Shown here in pieces: positions 9,092 through 17,700 of a DNA stretch of 64,000 bases. The notes beneath the pieces are model-generated. The model had not been told where the DNA came from. It did not search any database and saw only the letters and a list, made by a program, of their open reading frames with translations. Source of the DNA: Psychrobacter sp. Choline-02u-9 (GTDB lineage Bacteria > Pseudomonadota > Gammaproteobacteria > Pseudomonadales > Moraxellaceae). Position 1 is the first letter of the stretch. Every line of letters begins with the position of its first letter. The stretch covers positions 62,001 to 126,000 of the forward strand of contig NZ_PJBF01000041.1 in assembly GCF_002836505.1 (NCBI RefSeq), read 5' to 3'. The position numbers and the translations under genes were made by a program.

Positions 9092-10702
9092 ATGGCAGGG
9101 TATATTTTAGCGTTGGATCAAGGGACCACGTCAAGTCGAGCGATATTGTACGATGATCATGCGCGTCCTATCAAAATGGTACAACAGCCAACGACGCTGC
9201 AAACACCAAGAGCTGGATTCGTTGAACAAGATGCACAGCAGATCTGGCAAACTCAGATTAGCTGTGCACATGATGTTATTAATCGGGCAGGGCTGCTTGC
9301 CACTGACGTTACCAGTATCGCGATTACCAATCAGCGTGAGTCAATTGTGATGTGGGATAAGCAAACTGGTAAGCCACTGGCTCCTGCCATCATTTGGCAA
9401 GACAGGCGCACCGCAAATTATTGTAAGACGCTCGCTGCTGAAAGTGCTGGCAATAGTATGAATGACCCTGTGCATCAGGGCATTGATAGCGTCAACATGG
9501 CACATGAAGTACAGCGTATTACAGGTTTGCGTTTAGATCCGTATTTTAGTGCCAGTAAGATTGCTTGGTTACTCGAAAACAATCCGAAGCTGAGTGTACG
9601 AGCCAGCAGAGGTGAGATAGCGGTCGGCACGATTGATAGTTGGCTGATTTATAAGCTTACAGGTGGTGAACATGTCATTGATGTGACCAATGCTTCTCGT
9701 ACATTGTTATTTGATATCCATAAGCTGGCATGGTCAGAGACACTTTGTGACCGTTTTGCTATACCTATGAATATATTGCCTAAAGTACTATCGTCCGACG
9801 GTGACTTTGGCAAAACCAAAAAAGGTCTGTTTGCAAAGCAAATACCGATTCAAGCAGTATTGGGTGATCAGCAAGCAGCGCTCTTTGGACAAGGTTGCCT
9901 TGATGCAGGCATGGCCAAAAATACTTACGGTACAGGCTGCTTTATGCTAATGAATATTGGCCAACAGCCAAAGTTGAGTGAGCATAAGCTACTAACCACC
10001 ATCGCATGGCAACGTAAAACGTCACCAATTCGTCCAGACAATTTATCATTTGACCAAATCGTACAGTCAGGCAAACGCATGCTACAGCCGCCCAAAAAGG
10101 AAGTCACTTATGCCCTAGAGGGCAGTGTATTTATGGCAGGGGCTATCGTTCAATGGCTGCGTGATAATTTGGGTATGATTCAGCAGAGTAGTGACGTCGA
10201 AGACTTAGCCCGTCAAGTAAACAGTAGCGAAGATGTCGTTCTATTACCTGCTTTTACTGGATTGGGCGCGCCTTACTGGCGTTCGGATATTAGCGCTAGC
10301 ATCACTGGTATGAGCCGTGGCACTACTAAGGCACATATTGCACGCGCTGCATTGGAGGCCGTTGCTTATCAAACCTATGATGTGCTTATCGCTATGCAAA
10401 AGGACAGCCCTCATCCTTTGACTGAGCTGAGAGTAGATGGCGGCGCTGCAAATAATGATTTACTCATGCAGTTCCAAGCAGATTTGTTAGGTGTTCCAGT
10501 ATTACGTCCTAGAGATACAGAGATTACGGCAAAGGGCGCAGCACTCCTCGCAGGACTGAAAACTGGGCTATATGACGAATCGACCATGAAAGCTTCATGG
10601 CAGGTAGATCGCGTGTTTGAACCAAGCATGTCGGCTGATACTCGTGAGCGACATCTTGCTAAATGGCAACAAGCTATCAAAAGGTCTCTAATGCCGTTAT
10701 AA
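9092..10702 (+). CDS. glpK: glycerol kinase
   Basis: Phosphorylates glycerol to glycerol-3-phosphate with ATP, in the cytoplasm. FGGY-kinase motifs are clear: DQGTTSSRAILYD (9-21), ITNQRES, IIWQDRRTA, GDQQAALFGQ, KNTYGTGCFMLMN, PAFTGLGAPYW and ELRVDGGAANNDLLMQFQ. At 536 aa it is longer than the usual 500. Two insertions explain this: one of about 15 residues after CKTLAAES, and one of about 28 residues (SPIRPDNLSFDQIVQSGKRM and flanks) between TTIAW and the conserved YALEG. glpF, glpD and glpR are not adjacent, so the gene stands alone. The start follows GAGGGTGTGTC. Confidence 0.95.
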   Translation: MAGYILALDQGTTSSRAILYDDHARPIKMVQQPTTLQTPRAGFVEQDAQQIWQTQISCAHDVINRAGLLATDVTSIAITNQRESIVMWDKQTGKPLAPAIIWQDRRTANYCKTLAAESAGNSMNDPVHQGIDSVNMAHEVQRITGLRLDPYFSASKIAWLLENNPKLSVRASRGEIAVGTIDSWLIYKLTGGEHVIDVTNASRTLLFDIHKLAWSETLCDRFAIPMNILPKVLSSDGDFGKTKKGLFAKQIPIQAVLGDQQAALFGQGCLDAGMAKNTYGTGCFMLMNIGQQPKLSEHKLLTTIAWQRKTSPIRPDNLSFDQIVQSGKRMLQPPKKEVTYALEGSVFMAGAIVQWLRDNLGMIQQSSDVEDLARQVNSSEDVVLLPAFTGLGAPYWRSDISASITGMSRGTTKAHIARAALEAVAYQTYDVLIAMQKDSPHPLTELRVDGGAANNDLLMQFQADLLGVPVLRPRDTEITAKGAALLAGLKTGLYDESTMKASWQVDRVFEPSMSADTRERHLAKWQQAIKRSLMPL

Positions 10703-10949
10703 GATTGATTTACTTAGTAAATTTATTGTGATCGTACATTTACAATTACTCAAAGTATGAGGCTGCCGTACACAAATGTGATAAAGATACAGGCTGTAAC
10801 GCAAGACAATCGCAATACGGACACAGTTTACAAAATCGGCCTATCTGTCTTTACCTATAAATTTTTATACTTCAATTGGATTTAGTAAGACCGCTAATAA
10901 TTAGCAAATAAATAATTCAATAAATAATAAATAATTTAAGGATAATACT

Positions 10950-11462
10950 ATGAGTAACCATGATGCTATCGATCGCAGTGAAGTAAAACATATGTCAAAA
11001 GAGACAAAAGAAGATTTAAATGCAGACATCATTACCGGTGAACCAGGCTCACATCCAGTAGGTACAGGAATCGGCGGTGTAGGCGGTGCAGCAGCAGGTG
11101 CAGCTATCGGCACAATGGCAGGTCCATTAGGTACGCTAATTGGTGGTGCTATTGGTGCTATTGTTGGTGGTGGCGCAGGCCATGCAGCAGCTGAAGCCAT
11201 TGATCCAACTCATGAAGAAGCGTATTGGCGTGCAGAGTATGCAAACGCTGACTATCATAGAGAGGAATACGATTTCGACCGTGACTTGCATCCAGCATAT
11301 GCAGTCGGTTATGCGAACCGGGCTCGTTATCCAGTAGATGCTCGTTTTGAAGATCATGAAGCAGATTTAGAGCGTTCATGGCATGAAGTAAAAGGTGAGT
11401 CTCGTATGGAATGGAACGAAGCGCGTCAAGCATCACGTGATGCATGGAACCGCGTATCATAA
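10950..11462 (+). CDS. glycine-zipper protein, function unknown
   Basis: 170 aa. The charged N-terminus has no signal peptide. A Gly/Ala-rich region (about residues 38-72) carries GxxxG repeats such as GIGGVGGAAAGAAIG and GGAIGAIVGGGAGHAAAEA. It is followed by a hydrophilic C-terminus rich in Tyr, Glu, Arg and Trp (AYWRAEYANADYHREEYDFD; WNEARQASRDAWNRVS). Glycine zippers form membrane hairpins or oligomers; the tail resembles that of small stress-induced proteins. A clear AAGGATAAT precedes the ATG. Single gene with its own terminator. Membrane association is inference. Confidence 0.75.
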   Translation: MSNHDAIDRSEVKHMSKETKEDLNADIITGEPGSHPVGTGIGGVGGAAAGAAIGTMAGPLGTLIGGAIGAIVGGGAGHAAAEAIDPTHEEAYWRAEYANADYHREEYDFDRDLHPAYAVGYANRARYPVDARFEDHEADLERSWHEVKGESRMEWNEARQASRDAWNRVS

Positions 11463-11622
11463 GAGAGTTTAAGTAACTAATAAGACGTTTAGGCAAACGG
11501 CTTGGCAATCAATGCATTTAGTAATTAGCTAATGTCAGAGATTGCTATACCATTACTTAAAATAGATTAATTGTATGTCCAGTTCTATTAGTAAATCTAC
11601 TTATCAACATTTATGCTATTTT

Positions 11623-11657
11623 AAAACTTCCAAAGTTTAACTTTGGGAGTTTTTTTA
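11623..11657 (+). terminator. rho-independent terminator after the glycine-zipper gene
   Basis: AAACTTCCAAAG pairs with CTTTGGGAGTTT through a short loop (one G-U pair), followed by TTTTTT. It sits 160 bases past the stop, just before the EEP-family gene. Confidence 0.75.
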
Positions 11658-11728
11658 GGCATAAAATTTGTAGCGTATACACATACGTGAATATTATGCA
11701 CTATAATAATGAGAACGATGGGGAATAT

Positions 11729-12751
11729 ATGAGTAATAACACTGAAGGTCATAAACAGTTTTATATCGCAACGGCAAACCTGCTGAACCTTGCGAACCCT
11801 AATCGAACTTATTATGAAAATGCGCCAGCTTATAATGATAAAACCTACGAACATAAGCTGCGAGGTCTTACAGATTTATTGGCTAAAGCGCATGCTGACA
11901 TTATCGCAGTACAAGAGGTTTGGGATAGTGATGCATTAGAGGCACTGGCTATTTCACTAGGTTTCAAGCCCGAGCATGCGGTCATTCCACTTGCAAGTAA
12001 TGATAGCGCGAGTATATATACCAAAGGCATGGGTGCACAGAATACACCTGCTGTCGGTATTATCAGCAGATTTGAGCAGTTAGAAACCAGTTTGCTAGAA
12101 GATATAGCACCAAAAGCCATTATTGATGTACCTGATATCGGCCCTTATCAACGCTTCAACCGTCCTCCATTAGTGTTACGTGTTGACGCATACGGGCAGC
12201 CCATTACTATTATTACAGCGCATCTAAAAAGCAAACGTGCTTTTTTCTTACGCGATGAAAATGGTGACCTATTAGAAGACATGGACGATCCAAATATTCG
12301 AGTTCGCGCCAAGCTTCGTAGTTTATGTATGCGCGCGGCAGAAGCGGCCTCTATCCGTATGTCTATCATAGAGCGATTGCAACATACCCGTGAACCATTG
12401 ATCCTACTGGGCGATATGAATGATGTTACAGGTAGCGTGACTACTCAGTTGATGACAGAAACTGGGGAGGTTAATTACGATAAAAGTATGCGTGATGTCG
12501 CACTTTTTGATGCTGCTCGGATTCAAGCAAGATATGGCTGGATGAAAGATGTTGCCTATACCCATATATATCAAGGTATGCCAGAAGTTATCGACCAGTT
12601 ATTTGTCTCAGAAGAGTTTTTGCCCGATAGTAAGTTTTCGCTCGGTTATGTCGAACGGGTCGATTATTTTAATGATCATTTGAAGTGGGACTATGCCGAT
12701 AGAGTCACTGATCATGGTATTATAAGGGCGAAAATAAAACTCAATGATTAA
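11729..12751 (+). CDS. endonuclease/exonuclease/phosphatase (EEP) family protein
   Basis: Predicted metal-dependent phosphodiesterase or nuclease of 340 aa. EEP-fold marks are present in order: 'IATANLLNLANP' (Asn), 'DIIAVQEVWD' (catalytic Glu), 'ILLGDMNDV' (Asp-x-Asn) and the C-terminal 'DRVTDHGIIRAKI' (Asp-His). There is no signal peptide, so it is cytoplasmic if this start is right. The frame can be extended to GTG 11687, but TGGGGA lies just before ATG 11729 and conserved sequence begins only after it. Substrate cannot be told from the sequence: DNA repair nucleases, phosphoinositide phosphatases and extracellular nucleases share the fold. Confidence 0.8.
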   Translation: MSNNTEGHKQFYIATANLLNLANPNRTYYENAPAYNDKTYEHKLRGLTDLLAKAHADIIAVQEVWDSDALEALAISLGFKPEHAVIPLASNDSASIYTKGMGAQNTPAVGIISRFEQLETSLLEDIAPKAIIDVPDIGPYQRFNRPPLVLRVDAYGQPITIITAHLKSKRAFFLRDENGDLLEDMDDPNIRVRAKLRSLCMRAAEAASIRMSIIERLQHTREPLILLGDMNDVTGSVTTQLMTETGEVNYDKSMRDVALFDAARIQARYGWMKDVAYTHIYQGMPEVIDQLFVSEEFLPDSKFSLGYVERVDYFNDHLKWDYADRVTDHGIIRAKIKLND

Positions 12752-12987
12752 CTTTATAAAATTAGACGGTTAGCTCTATTAAATTGCTGATCGTAGTATT
12801 GTTTTTTAACCTATTCATTTCCCTTGCTTGATAATGTGCAAGCGTTTATGATGCCTCTGCATTGAATATAGTGGTGACCATATAGGCTTTATATTTTAGC
12901 CAACAGTCATCATCCTTTATTTGAGGATAAATACTATTCAATGAAGATTATATTTATAAAATAGGGCGCAACATTAAGAGATTCACA

Positions 12988-13680
12988 ATGAGTGATAACA
13001 AAGACGAAAAGATTGAAGATGTGTTGGTAGATTCGGAATTGGCAAAAAAGCTTGTACCTAATAAGTTTAAGTTTACTAGCCAACAAGGTCGTGCACGTCG
13101 TCAAAAACTATTGGCTGGTGCCAAAAAATTGAGCGAAACGCATGCTATTAACGATATTACGTTAGCAGCTGTGTGTGAAGAAGCGGGTATACCAAGAGCG
13201 TCTGCTTACCATTTTTTCCCTAATATTGAAGCAATATTTTTAGCATTGCGTTTTTTGAATGCGATTGAAATATTAGAGATGGTAGAGACGGTCGATATTG
13301 GCAACTATGATAGATGGCAAGGGTATTTAACGGCGCTTATCGATCATTGTATTACGATATTCCATAATGATGAGACAAAAGCCAAGCTTATCTATGATAC
13401 TAATACACCTGATTTTGAAGGCGACAGCTTTGGTGAAGATATGGATCATCAAATTGTTGATTTGGTCTATAAACGTTTGTCAGAGCGTTATGAGATGCCA
13501 AACTTCCATGATATCCAAGATACTTTGTTGATTGCTTATAGCATCGTAAATGCTATCTTTACGTTGTCTTATCGCCGTCATCAGAGTATTACTGAAGAGT
13601 ATATCCAAGAAGCAAATACAGCATTTATTGCGTATTTACGTTGTTACCTACCAGAAAAGTTACCACGTAAAAACCGATAA
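12988..13680 (+). CDS. TetR/AcrR-family transcriptional regulator
   Basis: 230 aa. The N-terminal HTH region (about 35-80) reads 'ITLAAVCEEAGIPRASAYHF' followed by 'FPNIEAIFLALR', the TetR helix-turn-helix with the conserved Tyr-His-F. The rest is an all-helical ligand/dimer domain of unknown specificity. A basic linker precedes the HTH. It stands alone between converging terminators, so its target is not indicated by an obvious divergent partner. AAGAGA lies before the ATG. Confidence 0.9.
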   Translation: MSDNKDEKIEDVLVDSELAKKLVPNKFKFTSQQGRARRQKLLAGAKKLSETHAINDITLAAVCEEAGIPRASAYHFFPNIEAIFLALRFLNAIEILEMVETVDIGNYDRWQGYLTALIDHCITIFHNDETKAKLIYDTNTPDFEGDSFGEDMDHQIVDLVYKRLSERYEMPNFHDIQDTLLIAYSIVNAIFTLSYRRHQSITEEYIQEANTAFIAYLRCYLPEKLPRKNR

Positions 13681-13692
13681 TTGAGCTTACTT

Positions 13693-13736
13693 TAGACGTA
13701 AAAAAGCCGACAAATGTGTCGGCTTTTTTACGTCTA
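13693..13736. terminator. bidirectional terminator, tetR / DUF11 locus
   Basis: Perfect 20-bp inverted repeat (TAGACGTAAAAAAGCCGACA and its complement) around AATG, with T-runs in both directions. It separates the TetR gene from the convergent surface-protein locus. Confidence 0.95.
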
Positions 13737-13796
13737 ATTTTTAGCATAAGATTAAAAGTTATAGAAAGTCATATTTTTAATAAAACAGCAGTTATT

Positions 13797-14573
13797 CTAA
13801 CGGTTAGATGTCAAATCTTGTCCACGGCAAGTATCATCGCTCGCGTCTAAAGGCGAGTACTGCTTATGATAACTGACTATTGACTTCTCTAGCGCTACAT
13901 TGGTCTGTGAGTCATTGGCATTGACGTAAGCTTCGCGGGCTTGTTCAAGCCAGCGATCGGCCATACGAAAATGCATACCAGATTCGCGCCAGCCTCGCGC
14001 GCATTGATTGGTTGCTGCCCAAATCAAAGCCACTTCACTAAATGCCATCTCACGTGGTGCTGATGCTATGCCATCGCCGTCTTTAAGTGCGCTTAACGTT
14101 GCCCATAGATCAGGACGCATTAGAGCAGAGGTAGACGGAATATCTTGATGCAAGCCCAAGTCTTGTACCGTGTCATTATCTAGCGCTTGCAATATAGGCT
14201 CTGCCATTTCTAACGCAACTTGACTAGCAGATGAGCGGCTATTCATACTGTCTTGATGGATGGCATAGTTCAACCACGCTTGCGCTTTATATGCGAAATA
14301 CTGTTGAGCTGCTGTCTTGTCTTTTTGCTGATAGGGTTTTAACTGCGTGACCATACAATTTAATAGGCGCTGTTGTTCGCTTTGATATCTATAAGAGTGT
14401 GCCTGAGTCTGACTATCATCGTGGCAATATTCAGCCATGCTAGTTGAGTTAGCCATTCGGACAGTCTCACCCTTAGCTAAAGCTGGCTGCATAAAGGTTA
14501 ACGAAAATAAAGCTGATAGTGTAACGCATATTGAGCGCTTGAAAGGTGCTGCATTGATGGATGAATCAAACAT
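13797..14573 (-). CDS. exported protein of unknown function, last gene of the DUF11 locus
   Basis: 258 aa with an N-terminal signal peptide (cleavage probably after ..FMQPALA, about residue 33). The mature part is mostly helical, with four Cys (in AEYCHDD, LLNCMV, TNQCARG and DDTCRGQ) that could form two periplasmic disulfides. It includes a helix-rich stretch 'QQYFAYKAQAWLNYAIHQDS' reminiscent of N-terminal regions of some OmpA-type proteins, but there is no peptidoglycan-binding OmpA domain. I do not recognise the family. It follows the large barrel protein by 155 bases on the same strand, so an accessory role in that system (periplasmic chaperone or assembly factor) is a guess from context. 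Confidence 0.75.
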   Translation of the reverse strand: MFDSSINAAPFKRSICVTLSALFSLTFMQPALAKGETVRMANSTSMAEYCHDDSQTQAHSYRYQSEQQRLLNCMVTQLKPYQQKDKTAAQQYFAYKAQAWLNYAIHQDSMNSRSSASQVALEMAEPILQALDNDTVQDLGLHQDIPSTSALMRPDLWATLSALKDGDGIASAPREMAFSEVALIWAATNQCARGWRESGMHFRMADRWLEQAREAYVNANDSQTNVALEKSIVSYHKQYSPLDASDDTCRGQDLTSNR

Positions 14574-14677
14574 GGTGTAAACCTTATGTTAAGGTAATAA
14601 ACGTTGGTATTATTTACCATTACTAGGGCTGACTTAATTGTTTATTGAATGACAAAATAATTTGCCATAAGACAATC

Positions 14678-14715
14678 ATGATACTGTCTTAAAGATGTAC
14701 TTACGACAGTATCAT
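14678..14715 (-). repeat. intercistronic hairpin between barrel gene and 258-aa gene
   Basis: Perfect 11-bp inverted repeat ATGATACTGTC / GACAGTATCAT with a 16-base loop. There is no T-run on the minus strand, so it is more likely an mRNA-processing or stabilising hairpin than a terminator. Confidence 0.6.
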
Positions 14716-14728
14716 TAGTATCAAACAA

Positions 14729-17700
14729 TTAAAATGCAGAATTGCTGCTTAGACGTTGGTTCTTACGTGGGTCTTCACGTTTGAATAAATCTTCATCAAA
14801 TTTAAAGCGCAATCTAAAGTAAGCACCTTGCTGAGTACTGTCATCATAAGCAATATCTTCATCTTCAAAGCCCATGAAATTATAACCAAGTGATAACCAA
14901 AGGTTGGTCATTGGGCTATAACCCACTTCTGCACCAAGCATATAAGCTAAGTCATTTGCCTGATCATTCCAGTAAGTACCTGCTTGTAAACCAATATCCC
15001 AGCGCTCACTGATGTCATAAAGACCGCGGCCATAAACAGCGTGAGCCGTGTTATCGCTGGTTAAGCTGTCTGCTTCGTATTCTGTATACTTACCAGCATA
15101 CCGTCCAGACAACGTCAACGGACGCGTAGGATGGTAATTACCATTCCATGACCAAATCATGGTGTCTTTTTGGTAAGCGTCATCGCCAGTATTATTATCA
15201 TCCAAACGATATTCGAATTTTGCAAGCATATCTAACTGATTGCTATCGTAGTCACGATATGCAGCACCTAGCTGAAAACGATTGATAGTGCGATCGCCAT
15301 CACTATAGTCAGTGCGTGAGTAGATGTCTTTAGCTAAGAAAGTAACCTCATCGGTATAGCGATAGGCGATACCAGCGCTACCAAGTAGCGTATCACTTGT
15401 TTCGCCCCAACGTTTTTCAATACGTCCTGATGCCTTATAGTTCTCTTTGGCAAGATATTCAACACCGATACCTGCCGCTGTTGCAGTGTTACTTTCTTCA
15501 CCTTCCAGAGATTCAACACGCTCAAATAAAGTATTTAAAGTTAAACCTTCTTGAACATACCACTTGTTTTTTAGACCGATGGCTGCTTCTGCCTCACGTG
15601 CACTAATGGCATCGCGCATGCGGTATTCGCTATAAACCTTACCATCTTTCATGTAAGTCGCGTCAAAACCAACAGTGGTACGTTGACGCTCATCTGTATC
15701 ATCAAGACCATAAGTACCAGATAGGCTGTTGATCAAATCATGACGAGCGTATAGACGACCCAAGTCCCCAAGTGCTGTCTCACCGCCGATAGAAGTTGCA
15801 TTACGTGAGCTATTTTCGATATCTTGCTCATATTCTGCAAATACCAAGCTATCATTCAACTTAGGTAGACGAGAGGTAATACGAGCACGAACAGTCGTAC
15901 CTTCAATATCTTCTTCAGCGTTACTAACGCTGCTTAACGCTGACTGATTGATGATGTCATCATTAAACAGAGTGTCGTCTGTAATATCTACAACGTCTGT
16001 CGCCGCTTGAGTATTACGTGAGGCAGCAGTCGCGTCTTGTTTGTAATAACGAACCCCAATTTCACCAACGATGTTTTCACTTAAACGATGCTCAACGCTT
16101 GCTTGCACGCCTTCGCGGCTAGCGTCAGTAGTATGCTCTTCTGTGCGTATGCCTTCTAATTTAAGAGCAGTTTTCTTATCATTTAGAGTATGAGTAACCT
16201 CTACACCAGATTCAGTACGTCCAGCCGTAAGCGGTGATGCACCAGTGACAAAACCTTCATCAGCATCATTATAATAAGCTTTAGCTCGCGTATTTTTCTT
16301 ATTATCAAAATCAAGCTCAATACGTAGTGCGTTACCTTCAACATCACTATCAGTCAGTTCTGCCGCGTTGATTTGATTACTTGACTGAAAATTTGGGTTT
16401 TCAGCTTTGTTCATCGCATATTCTGCGACTAGCTTTAGCTTATCATTGAATTTAACAACACTATTAACACTAGCCAACTCTTCTTTGTTCAGTGGGTCAT
16501 CGCTATTCACATAGCTACCACCGATGGCGACTTTATCCGTCAGTTGTTGCTTCGCGGCAATACCACCGACGAAGTAATCTTCACCGCCTTCATCAACTTC
16601 GACAGTGACACGGATATAGATAGGATTGCCTTCGATGTCTTGACTAGCAATCGGTGCAGTTAAGAATAAGCTGCGGCTGATAGGGTCGATCTCATAATCA
16701 GCAAAGCGAGTAAGCGTCTCACGATTGATAATAAGCCCAGGGTTGTTAGCGTCACGAGTAATAACTTCAACCGTTTCAGAGTTTTCTAATACCGCATCGA
16801 AGTTCTCAGCCAATGGATATGGGCCTGAAATACCCAAACCGCGAGTCTCATTTACACGTTGGCTAGTACTGGTTTCTGCTAAAAAGGCAGTAACACGAGT
16901 GTTGCTATCTTCAAATTGAGCCTTTAGACCAGTTAATGTACGGTTGTATTGACCAAGCTTGATACCTTCGTCGTCATCAATCTGAGTTTTTAAATCACCA
17001 TACATAGCGAACGAACGGCCTTTATCAAGGCGCACGTAAAGCTTGCTAGTAGACTGCGCATCGAAGCCTTTAGCTGATGAATCGCCATAGACAGGATAGT
17101 ATTCGCCAGGCTCGATATCACGGAACAAACGCTCGCCTTTTTTATCACTATCATATGCAAGCGTAAGCAGATAGTCGCCGCGTACTTTTCCTTTTAGGAA
17201 CATCGCGGCACGACCAGAAGCTGTGTAATCATCGTTACCAGCAAAGTCATTTAGCTCTTGTTCAAATGCACCTTGAGCATCGGTAATGCTGCTACCGTCA
17301 AAGTCTTTTAGTGAAATAACACCTTCTACAATACCAACAGCAAGTAGTGGACGTAGTTGAGCAGTAAACTGTAACGGAATGATTTGTTTGCTGCTACCAG
17401 TGTCAATTACTAGCTCGCCCTTACCTGGTACGCTAGGTGCAATTACGGGTATTAATAGCTCACCACCAGAAACAGTGATTTGAGTGCCTGCTTTATCTTG
17501 ACTGTCATCCTTTAGATTGATACGACCGATATTAGTATCAAGCGTAAGAGAAGTAGTACCAATATAAGGACGATTATCGCGATCTTTTAGGCTGATGACG
17601 ACTTGGTATTCACTAATGCCATCAGCTGGAACTAACTGTGCTTGAGTACGGTAGTCGATAGCTTGTAAGCTATCAGGAGTTAATACCTTAATCGTCTGCT

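Noticed and set aside
11158-11508. 116-codon minus-strand frame over the glycine-zipper gene
   Set aside because: Antisense to a gene with a good ribosome site; composition is His/Leu-rich as expected for a shadow frame.
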